5,084 nucleotides of DNA, from assembly GCA_021782195.1 (NCBI GenBank), contig JAJXVI010000243.1, positions 1-5,084 on the forward strand, in the 5' to 3' direction. The translations under genes were made by a program, and so were the position numbers. Source of the DNA: a bacterium (GTDB taxonomy: Bacteria; Vulcanimicrobiota; Xenobia; RGZZ01). This document shows, piece by piece, positions 1-5,084 of this stretch. The notes beneath the pieces are model-generated. The model saw only the letters and a list, made by a program, of their open reading frames with translations. It had not been told where the DNA came from and did not search any database. Every line of letters starts with the position of its first letter. Within the stretch, counting starts at the first letter, position 1.

Positions 1-775
1 CCTTGTCGCGCGCGGAATTCTCCTGGGCGAGTTGCACGCCCTGTGTGGCCACGCGCTCCGCCTCCATGGCCGGGTTGAGGTTCTGCTGGGCGATGCGCAC
101 CCCGTCACGTGCCTGAAGTACCGACGCGCGGGCGTCGGAGAGTGCTGAAACTGCGCGCTGGTAGCGTTCGCGCGCGTCGTCGACGTCGGAGACCGCAAAC
201 ACACCGGCCCGTTGGAGGGCCTGCTTGCGGACGAAGTCCTTGCGCGCGTTGAACAGTTCCGACTCCGCCTGGTTGCGCGCGTCGATGGCCTGGGCCAGTG
301 CCGTGCGCGACGCGCTCAACGTTGCGCGTGCCTGACCGAGGCTGCTCTCGGTCGTCGTGAGTGAAGTCTGCGACGCGACAACGGCGGCTTCGTCCTGTTC
401 GATCTTTTGAAGCAGTTGGAGCGTGGTCTGCCCGTAGATGCTGTTCACGATTGCGACCGGGGTGCCCTGATCGACGTGTTCGCCGACCTTGACGAGGGGC
501 TGCTCGATGATCCCGTTCAACGGGGAGGTGATGTCGGCCTTGCCGTTCTCGGTCATCACGACCTGGCCGGTCATTCGAACGACGTGCTGCAGGGGAGAGA
601 ACCCGACGACCGTGGTCTTGATGCCTGCCAGTCGCATGCCCATCAGTTCCGAGGCATTGCGCGACATCGGCGCGGTTGGCGCCGCGGGAGACTGGGCACG
701 ACCGTAGCGCATCACGACCAGGGTGACAAGCGCGACAACGACGATTCCAATGATGAAAAGACTGGACTTCTTCAT
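1..775 (-). CDS. RND-type efflux periplasmic adaptor (HlyD / membrane fusion family), C-terminus cut by window edge
   Basis: Translation on the minus strand from the ATG at 775 stays open to base 1, giving 258 residues. Residues 6-22 form one hydrophobic anchor after MKKSS. No lipobox Cys is present, so it is probably an inner-membrane-anchored periplasmic protein and not a lipoprotein. Residues ~65-110 are the first half of a biotinyl/lipoyl-like domain (SPLNGIIEQPLVKVGEHVDQG, with the usual P..G.I.....V..G..V..G spacing). From ~117 to the edge runs a long alpha-helical hairpin rich in Ala, Gln, Glu and Arg. Its turn lies near 188-200 (RAGVFAVSDVDDA, resembling the tip of HlyD-family hairpins). 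Helix 1 is ~70 residues, longer than I would expect in AcrA. The returning lipoyl half, beta-barrel and membrane-proximal domains must lie off the window. In the family it bridges an inner-membrane pump to a TolC channel. The channel gene is directly upstream and overlaps by 4 bp. Substrate cannot be read from this part. Confidence 0.93.
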   Translation of the reverse strand, partial: MKKSSLFIIGIVVVALVTLVVMRYGRAQSPAAPTAPMSRNASELMGMRLAGIKTTVVGFSPLQHVVRMTGQVVMTENGKADITSPLNGIIEQPLVKVGEHVDQGTPVAIVNSIYGQTTLQLLQKIEQDEAAVVASQTSLTTTESSLGQARATLSASRTALAQAIDARNQAESELFNARKDFVRKQALQRAGVFAVSDVDDARERYQRAVSALSDARASVLQARDGVRIAQQNLNPAMEAERVATQGVQLAQENSARDK

Positions 776-2319
776 TTCTTTACTTTCTCCAACGACTTTC
801 CGACGGCAGCCTCGAGTGCGTCGAGCGCTTGATGGCCGCTGAGAAGCAGGGTCAGGTACTGGGTGCGTGCCTGACGCAGCGTCTGTTGTGCGTTGAGCAG
901 TTGCAGGTAGGGAAGCCCCCCACGGCTGTAGCCGAAGCGCGTCATCTTCATGAGTTCCTCGGACGGGAGCAGTACCTGGCTGCGGAACTCCGTCGCGGTC
1001 TCGAGCGCGGCGGCATAGTTGTCGTAAGCCGTCTTGAGCGATGACTCCACGGAGAGAAAGGCGCCATGCAGTGCCGACTTCTTCTCGCGCACCGTCGCTT
1101 TGGCCTGACGCACGCTGTCTCGGATCTGACCCCAGTCAAACGGAATCTGGAGTGCGGCGCCGTAGGTGTAGAGATTGGACTGTGTGATGTCGTGGGTGTA
1201 GTAAAGGGAAGTACTCGGATTGCCCTGCGACTGTTGCTGGTGCACCGCAAGGATGCTCTGCTCGACGGTTTCCTGCGCGGCAATGATCGAGGGGTGCGTG
1301 CGACGGGCGATCGCTTCCAGGACGCTGTAGACCAGTTTCACGTCCGGGAGATCGAGCGCGCCTCGGGCCTCGGTGGGTGTGTCCACGGAGAGGCCCAGCA
1401 ACGGTGCAAACGTGCTGCGTGCGGCCTTGAGCCCCACCACTGCCTGAATTACGGCCGTGCGTTCGGCGCTGCGCTGGATTCCGGCGTTGACGAGGTCCAT
1501 TCGAGGACCTGCTCCGGCTGTGAAGCGCTTGTTTGCGATGTTGTAGAGGGCGTTGGCCAGTGCAAGGTTTTCCTTTGCCACGGCCAGGTTCTGTTGTGCT
1601 TCCAGCAGACCGTAGAAAGCGTCCTTGGTGGCCTGGATCAGGGTCAGCCGAGCCTGTTTTGTACCGGCTTGCGCGATCTGGTAGGCTTTTTTCGCCACCC
1701 GGCCATTCCACGCCGTGTTGCCGATAGGATTGAAGTTCTGCTGCACGGTGACGCTCATGTCGCTGCTGCCACCGTTTGTCGTTGCGCTGCTGTTATTGCC
1801 GTTGACGTAGTTCAGCGTGACGGTCAGGTTCTGTATCTTGCCCGCCAGTTTCCACGCCCAGAATGCCTCTCGCTCCATCGCCTGTGCGACCTTGAAGCCA
1901 GGATTCTGGCGCAGGGCGACTTTCAGGGCCTGCTTCAATGTGAAGGTGCGGTCGGGAGGCGCCGGGGGCGGGTTCGCGGTCAGGAGTGGCTCGGAAGCGC
2001 CCGCCGTGGCGCGTGCTGCGGGTTGTACGGGTTTTGCGGGGGTGGAGCCGGACTGCGGGACGGGGGACGGGGCTGCCGCCGGTTGTGCGGAGCGGACCGT
2101 ATCCGAGCCGGAAGGGGACGTTGATGGTGTCGGACCGTGGCCGGTCAACGGGGCGGCAGTGGCCGCCGAGGACGGTGACGACGCGGTAGCGTTCGCCGGT
2201 GTGGAAGAGTGGGCCGGCGGCGCGTGTCTTGACGGGGTCGAGGGAGGCTGTGCCTGTGCCGGCGAGAGCGGCAGGAACAGCAGGAAAACAACAAATAGAA
2301 ACCACGGGGCACGTAGCAT
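772..2319 (-). CDS. TolC-family outer-membrane efflux channel with a ~100-residue Pro/Ala/Ser/Thr-rich N-terminal linker
   Basis: 515 residues from the ATG at 2319. I chose this start because a GGAG site sits 5 bases upstream and because it begins a clean Sec signal peptide: MLRAP, a hydrophobic stretch to ~18, cleavage after AQA at residue 23. The frame is open upstream to 2397, but the extra 26 residues are charged and would bury the signal. Residues 24-125 are low-complexity Pro/Ala/Ser/Thr. From 126 (FTLKQALKVALRQNP) the two OEP repeats of the TolC fold follow: about 126-310 and 326-508. Each has a beta-strand pair (165-200; 371-397) and long helices. Equivalent loops are RFTAGAGPRMDL (265-276) and RFGYSRGGLPYLQLL (461-475). 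The family forms a trimeric outer-membrane pore with a periplasmic helical tunnel. The overlap with the adaptor gene supports a tripartite efflux pump. No lipobox Cys is visible. The substrate is unknown. Confidence 0.95.
   Translation of the reverse strand: MLRAPWFLFVVFLLFLPLSPAQAQPPSTPSRHAPPAHSSTPANATASSPSSAATAAPLTGHGPTPSTSPSGSDTVRSAQPAAAPSPVPQSGSTPAKPVQPAARATAGASEPLLTANPPPAPPDRTFTLKQALKVALRQNPGFKVAQAMEREAFWAWKLAGKIQNLTVTLNYVNGNNSSATTNGGSSDMSVTVQQNFNPIGNTAWNGRVAKKAYQIAQAGTKQARLTLIQATKDAFYGLLEAQQNLAVAKENLALANALYNIANKRFTAGAGPRMDLVNAGIQRSAERTAVIQAVVGLKAARSTFAPLLGLSVDTPTEARGALDLPDVKLVYSVLEAIARRTHPSIIAAQETVEQSILAVHQQQSQGNPSTSLYYTHDITQSNLYTYGAALQIPFDWGQIRDSVRQAKATVREKKSALHGAFLSVESSLKTAYDNYAAALETATEFRSQVLLPSEELMKMTRFGYSRGGLPYLQLLNAQQTLRQARTQYLTLLLSGHQALDALEAAVGKSLEKVKK
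787..790 (-). promoter_or_regulatory. Shine-Dalgarno site for the adaptor, inside the channel gene
   Basis: The minus strand reads GGAG, then 11 bases, then ATG (775). The motif lies within the last codons of the channel gene. The stop TGA (772-774) and start ATG (773-775) share bases as ATGA, so the ribosome probably reinitiates and the two subunits are co-expressed. Confidence 0.6.
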
Positions 2320-2324
2320 GTGTA

Positions 2325-2328
2325 CTCC
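2325..2328 (-). promoter_or_regulatory. Shine-Dalgarno site that fixes the channel start
   Basis: The minus strand reads TTTTGGAG, then TACAC, then ATG at 2319. The 5-base spacing is good, and this is the reason for preferring 2319 over the more upstream ATG at 2397. Confidence 0.7.
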
Positions 2329-2340
2329 AAAACACTGATT

Positions 2341-2354
2341 GGCCGTAAGCGGCC
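2341..2354. repeat. Small GC-rich inverted repeat in the leader of the channel gene
   Basis: GGCCG-TAAG-CGGCC is a perfect 5-bp stem with a 4-base loop, in the 127-bp gap between the small secreted protein gene and the channel gene. It sits 12 bases upstream of the channel's Shine-Dalgarno site in the transcript. No T-run follows on either strand, so it is not a standard terminator. It could be a processing or attenuation hairpin, or chance in GC-rich DNA. Confidence 0.3.
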
Positions 2355-2446
2355 GGATGTCACGACGAGACGCGCGCGGACACTGTCTGCGCGTCAATGC
2401 GAGAATCCGCCGTGACGACCCTGACTGCGAATATGCTCAGGCTGGA

Positions 2447-2818
2447 TCAGGCGTCAGGAGGGCCACGTGGCGAGGCCAGAATGGCTCGCGTCAGGCAATG
2501 AATCCGACTTTTCGGAAGGGGACGAACAAAGCGTGGCTCGCACTGACATGGAATCGGACTGGGGGAAATCGACGCGGGGCGGGTGCCCTGCGAGGCCCAG
2601 CAGATCATGCAGGGTCCGCTTGCCGTGGCGGAAGACTTCGTTGCGAGATGCGGGTGCGGGGGGTGGAGCAGGAGTGCGATTCGATGCATGTGCGCAGCCT
2701 GCACACACTGGCCGATGACCAGGAGTGCGATGACTACGACGCTCAGCTTCCGGTGGACGACTCGCAGCAAACCCCGCGCGCTCTCGCCTTCAGTGTGAAA
2801 TTTCCCCCAAGGTAGCAC
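2447..2818 (-). CDS. Small putative secreted His/Cys-rich protein, first gene of the efflux operon
   Basis: Unrecognised family. The longest frame is 123 residues from a GTG at 2818. A TTG at 2770 would give 107 residues and a textbook signal peptide: LLRVVHRK, hydrophobic LSVVVIALLVIG, cleavage after CVQA. Neither start has a clear Shine-Dalgarno site, and a promoter candidate just upstream would place transcription start downstream of the GTG. In the 107-residue numbering, the mature part starts AHMHR. It carries His27, His29, His36, His39 and His41, then a CMIC motif (Cys54, Cys57) and a CQC pair (Cys75, Cys77). The tail is Pro/Ser/Arg-rich. Small periplasmic proteins with this His-then-CxxC layout are often found beside metal-efflux genes, so metal binding is a reasonable inference, not shown. 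It lies 127 bp ahead of the TolC gene on the same strand. The overlapping plus-strand frames here lack any recognisable domain. Confidence 0.5.
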   Translation of the reverse strand: MLPWGKFHTEGESARGLLRVVHRKLSVVVIALLVIGQCVQAAHMHRIALLLHPPHPHLATKSSATASGPCMICWASQGTRPASISPSPIPCQCEPRFVRPLPKSRIHCLTRAILASPRGPPDA

Positions 2819-2837
2819 GGGAGGGCGGGGAAGTCAA
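2809..2837 (-). promoter_or_regulatory. Candidate sigma70-type promoter for the efflux operon
   Basis: On the minus strand TTGACT (2837-2832, five of six matches to TTGACA) is followed after exactly 17 bases by TACCTT (2814-2809, three of six matches to TATAAT). Transcription would start near 2802. That argues for the TTG at 2770 over the GTG at 2818 as start of the small protein. The weak -10 would fit an activator-dependent or poorly active promoter, or a chance match. Confidence 0.35.
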
Positions 2838-2942
2838 GAATGCTTTGGACCTTTTCAGACCGTGCGCGCGTGACGGCGCGACGAATTTCACGCGTCCGGC
2901 AGGCCGTCGATTGTACGTTCCCGAACCTCGTGTGCCGTGCAG

Positions 2943-4076
2943 ATGCCCGGTGAATGGAACGCTCTCTGGCGCAGAAAGGGACGCACGGCGCTGACGGTCG
3001 GCGGCATGGGGTGCGGTGTTCTCGCCCTCGTTCTGATGGCGTCCCTTTCTGAGCATTTCAACCTGCTTTCAAGCCACTTTCGACGCACCTATGGGGGGCG
3101 CGTGTACGTGTGCGAGAAGCTTTCCTTCTGGGCCGGGGGCGGAATTCTGGATGAGGATCGTGCCGATGAGGTCGCGCGTCAACCTGGGGTTGAACACGTC
3201 ATCCCCCTTCTGGTCGCTCCTCTTGACTCGCGAGGCGTGGTCGTGGTGGGGTTGCCGTTTGTCCTGCTCGGCGTGCCCGCGCGGCGTGCGAAGAGGTTGT
3301 GGCGCGACCCGGTGCTGGCTCAGGGGCGTAACCTGGTCGCATCTGACGAAGGCTCTCGCCACGCGGTCATCGGAAGCGACATTGCGTACGCATTGCGGGT
3401 GGGGGCTGGCGGGCGCATTCGCGCAGCGGGCGGATGGTGGACGGTCGTGGGCGTTGTAGCGCGCACCGATTCCATGGAAGACCGTCAGATGCTGGTTTCG
3501 CTGCGCTCCGCGCAGCGCGCGCTAGAGCGTGAGGGGTTGCTCACGTGCCTTGTGGTCACGCCACGTCCCCCGCTCCGGGCCGACGCCCTTGCGGACAGCC
3601 TCAAGCACACGGTGAAGCGGCTCGAAGTGATCGCTCCATCGCGTTTGCGGGCGGATATTGACAGCAGTCTGGCGCTCTGGCAGGCGCTGATCCTGGCATG
3701 CGGACTCCTGGGAGCCGTGACCGGAGCGTTGTGTATCATCATCACCATGGCTGTTGCGGTCACCGAGCGTTCTACGGAGATCGGGTTGAAGAAGGCCATC
3801 GGCGCGTCCGCGGCACAGATCGCCTTTGACTTTCTGGGCGAGGCGTTGCTGCTTGGCCTGCTGGGGTGGGGACTGGGCTTTGCCGGCGCAATGGTCACGG
3901 TGAAGTTCTGGAATATCGAGTTTCGTCGCGAGGGTTTGAGCCTCTTTACCGTAACCTCGCGCGTTGTCTGGGGGAGCGCCACCTCCGCCGTGGTTCTGGC
4001 GGTGGCTGCCGGCACGGTTCCAGCCCTGTACGCCGCGCGCCTGGACCCGATTGTCGCAATGAGGAGACGGTTCTAG
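2943..4076 (+). CDS. ABC transporter permease, MacB/FtsX type
   Basis: 377 residues from the ATG at 2943. A GTG six bases earlier (2937) is equally possible, and no Shine-Dalgarno site marks either. The N-terminus WNALWRRKGRTALT is the usual basic amphipathic lead-in to TM1 (~17-35). Residues ~40-240 are an extracytoplasmic domain of MacB_PCD type. TM2 spans ~246-272 and is followed by the cytoplasmic ERSTEIGLKKAIGAS segment (275-289), the conserved FtsX-family loop that couples to the ATPase. TM3 lies at ~298-320 and TM4 at ~341-363, and the end ALYAARLDPIVAMR is the typical FtsX C-terminus. Four TMs with one large periplasmic domain fit the MacB/LolC fold (mechanotransmission, export or lipoprotein handling). 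No ATP-binding domain is fused and none is encoded next to it in the window, so its ATPase lies elsewhere. Its stop abuts the next gene's ATG. Substrate unknown. Confidence 0.93.
   Translation: MPGEWNALWRRKGRTALTVGGMGCGVLALVLMASLSEHFNLLSSHFRRTYGGRVYVCEKLSFWAGGGILDEDRADEVARQPGVEHVIPLLVAPLDSRGVVVVGLPFVLLGVPARRAKRLWRDPVLAQGRNLVASDEGSRHAVIGSDIAYALRVGAGGRIRAAGGWWTVVGVVARTDSMEDRQMLVSLRSAQRALEREGLLTCLVVTPRPPLRADALADSLKHTVKRLEVIAPSRLRADIDSSLALWQALILACGLLGAVTGALCIIITMAVAVTERSTEIGLKKAIGASAAQIAFDFLGEALLLGLLGWGLGFAGAMVTVKFWNIEFRREGLSLFTVTSRVVWGSATSAVVLAVAAGTVPALYAARLDPIVAMRRRF
4062..4066 (+). promoter_or_regulatory. Shine-Dalgarno site for the Rossmann/DUF2520 gene
   Basis: AGGAG within the last codons of the permease gene, 10 bases before the ATG at 4077. 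The permease TAG (4074-4076) is immediately followed by ATG with no gap, which favours translational coupling of the pair. Confidence 0.65.
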
Positions 4077-5084
4077 ATGGAATGGAAACCGATTGCCGTG
4101 ATTGGAAGCGGGGTGCTGGGAACCTCGCTCGGGATGCTCCTTCGTCGCCACGGCGCTCCGATCGAGATTGTAGCGGGTCGCGCTCCGGACCGCGTGGCGC
4201 TGGCTGCATCGCGGATTGGCTGCCGAGCCGCCGCGACTGTCGAGGAAGCCGTCAGGGAGGCGCCCTGGGTGATCATGGCAATTCCTGATGATGTGGTGGC
4301 ACCGGTTGCGGAGCGAATCTCGGCGGAGTGGTTGCGCACCCGGGCTCGCGACTCGGTTGTGGTGCACACCAGCGGCGCACTGGGCACGCCGGTGCTGATG
4401 CCGATTCTCGCGACAGGAGGCAGCGCGGGGGTGTGTCATCCGCTTCAGTCGATGATGAATCTCGATGCTGCTCTGGAGTGGCTTCCACTGACCTGTTTCG
4501 GAATTTCGGGGGAAGGAAAGGGGCTCGAGTTCGCGCGCGTTGTCGCCGAGCACGTCAGTGGATCGTGGGTCCGGGTGGGTGACGACCTGCGCCCCCTCTA
4601 CCATGCTGGCGCCTGCATGGCTTCCAATTACCTTACGGTGCTGCTCGAGTCGGCCGTGGGCCTGCTCATGGACGGTGCCGGTCTGAGCTGGGACGACGCC
4701 CTTCGGGTTCTGGGCCCCCTCGTGGAGGGCACGCTGGAAAACATCCGGCGGTGGGGAACGAGAGCCGCGTTGACCGGTCCCGTGGTGCGCGGCGATGTCG
4801 GTACGGTTCGTCGTCACATTGAACAGATGACCGCGCGGCAGGTGCCGGCGCGTACCCTGCGAATGTATCGCACCCTCGGCGAGGCTGCCACGGCCCTGGA
4901 GCTGGACTGGCAGTTCGCCCCCGAGTTGACCGGTAAGCTCATCGAGCCGTCCCTGGACCTCCCGTCCGGTGGCCTCGCTGCGATACGTGACATTGAGATC
5001 CGTGACGTTCAGCTCTTCGATGCGTGGCACCTGCGCGCCGATTTCGACGGTCTGAGTATCGCCGGTGTTCTGCCGATCGCCGGT
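4077..5084 (+). CDS. Rossmann-like NAD(P)-binding plus DUF2520 domain protein, 3' end cut by window edge
   Basis: 336 residues to the edge, no stop seen. Residues 5-35 are a beta-alpha-beta nucleotide fold with GSGVLG (10-15), a GxGxxG motif. AIPDD (68-72) ends the fourth-strand region. HTSGA (97-101) and HPLQS (121-125) are signature segments of the Rossmann-like/DUF2520 family (Pfam PF10727 and PF10728). Residues ~165-280 are the all-helical DUF2520 part, with YHAGACMASNYL (175-186), GPVVRGDVGTVRRH (234-247) and YRTLGEAATALE (264-275). The overall layout resembles pyrroline-5-carboxylate reductase or F420-dependent NADP reductase dimers, but the substrate of DUF2520 proteins is not known to me. 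I would expect such proteins to end near residue 280-300. Here the frame continues past 276 with a tail unlike the domain (see the next entry). The link to the ABC permease in front is by coupling only and its biological meaning is unclear. Confidence 0.87.
   Translation, partial: MEWKPIAVIGSGVLGTSLGMLLRRHGAPIEIVAGRAPDRVALAASRIGCRAAATVEEAVREAPWVIMAIPDDVVAPVAERISAEWLRTRARDSVVVHTSGALGTPVLMPILATGGSAGVCHPLQSMMNLDAALEWLPLTCFGISGEGKGLEFARVVAEHVSGSWVRVGDDLRPLYHAGACMASNYLTVLLESAVGLLMDGAGLSWDDALRVLGPLVEGTLENIRRWGTRAALTGPVVRGDVGTVRRHIEQMTARQVPARTLRMYRTLGEAATALELDWQFAPELTGKLIEPSLDLPSGGLAAIRDIEIRDVQLFDAWHLRADFDGLSIAGVLPIAG
4915..5084. other. Ambiguous 3' tail: DUF2520 extension or antisense AsmA-like fragment
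   Basis: Plus strand: residues ~280-336 of the DUF2520 protein continue as a strand-rich tail (RDIEIRDVQLFDAWHLRADF). Minus strand, in exact codon register: from 5084 down to ~4866 the translation reads VPRIEELNVTDLNVTYRSEA and then RLDELTGQLGGELPVQLQGR. These have the P.IE.L...D...TYR, LDEL.G and LP..L.GRG.L pattern I associate with AsmA-family envelope proteins. Below ~4866 the minus frame loses any such pattern yet stays open, being the antisense of the DUF2520 gene. By eye, third-position GC is the same for both readings of 4921-5084. Purine at codon position 1 is slightly higher for the minus reading. If minus is real here, an AsmA-like gene would enter from the right and run without a stop into DUF2520, which suggests a frameshift or a junction. 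Not resolved. Confidence 0.3.

Noticed and set aside
407..832. A plus-strand frame of 141 residues
   Set aside because: It is antisense to the adaptor gene, whose lipoyl and coiled-coil pattern is unmistakable.
1066..2124. A 352-residue open frame on the plus strand
   Set aside because: It is antisense to the TolC-family gene, which has clear repeats, a signal peptide and a ribosome site. The plus frame has no recognisable domain.
2320..2397. An N-terminal extension of the channel to the ATG at 2397
   Set aside because: It has no good ribosome site, adds a charged stretch in front of the signal peptide, and the ATG at 2319 has a well-spaced GGAG.
2420..2458. CCTGAC...GTCAGG inverted repeat with repeated CAGGC words
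   Set aside because: The arms are six bases with a long loop and overlap the 3' end of the small gene. There is no T-run, and short repeats like this are expected by chance.
2339..2815. A plus-strand frame of 158 residues over the small secreted protein
   Set aside because: Its composition is Arg/Gly-rich with no domain or signal. The minus frame has a proper signal peptide and operon context. I cannot exclude that neither is coding.
2845..2873. TTGGAC as a -35 box for the plus-strand permease
   Set aside because: No acceptable -10 element follows at 16-18 bases, where the sequence is GC-rich.
3522..5030. A 502-residue open frame on the minus strand
   Set aside because: It is the codon-aligned antisense of the permease end and the DUF2520 gene. 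In GC-rich genes this register rarely contains stops. Only its first ~55 residues look protein-like, and these are discussed separately.

Overview
The window is GC-rich DNA from a bacterium with an outer membrane. That follows from a TolC-type outer-membrane channel and an RND-type periplasmic adaptor. The phylum cannot be fixed from sequence alone. Efflux operons led by a small secreted His/Cys protein and carrying a long proline-rich channel remind me of Acidobacteriota-type genomes, but this is a weak impression. Both ends of the window cut through genes.

Left part (1-2818), all on the minus strand, is an efflux operon read right to left. A small putative secreted protein with His and Cys clusters (about 2447-2818) is followed by a 127-bp gap and a TolC-family outer-membrane channel (772-2319). 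The periplasmic adaptor (1-775, C-terminus off the window) comes next, and its ATG overlaps the channel stop in an ATGA junction. The order predicts that the inner-membrane pump, probably an RND permease, lies just beyond position 1. The adaptor and channel would carry substrate from that pump to the outside. The substrate is unknown. Metal-type motifs in the leading small protein are the only hint.

Middle (2819-2942) is a short divergent intergenic region. It holds one weak minus-strand promoter candidate and no clear Shine-Dalgarno site for the plus-strand gene.

Right part (2943-5084), plus strand, is a two-gene unit. A MacB/FtsX-type ABC permease (2943-4076) has no ATPase gene in view. 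Its TAG stop abuts the ATG of a Rossmann-fold plus DUF2520 protein (4077 to beyond 5084), which suggests translational coupling.

The last ~170 bases are the puzzle. The DUF2520 domain appears to finish near 4910-4950, but the frame stays open to the window edge. The codon-aligned antisense frame in the same place reads like a piece of an AsmA-family protein. A novel C-terminal domain, a frameshift near the end of the gene, or a junction between two unrelated genes are all possible. I see no mobile element, CRISPR array, tRNA, rRNA or convincing rho-independent terminator.
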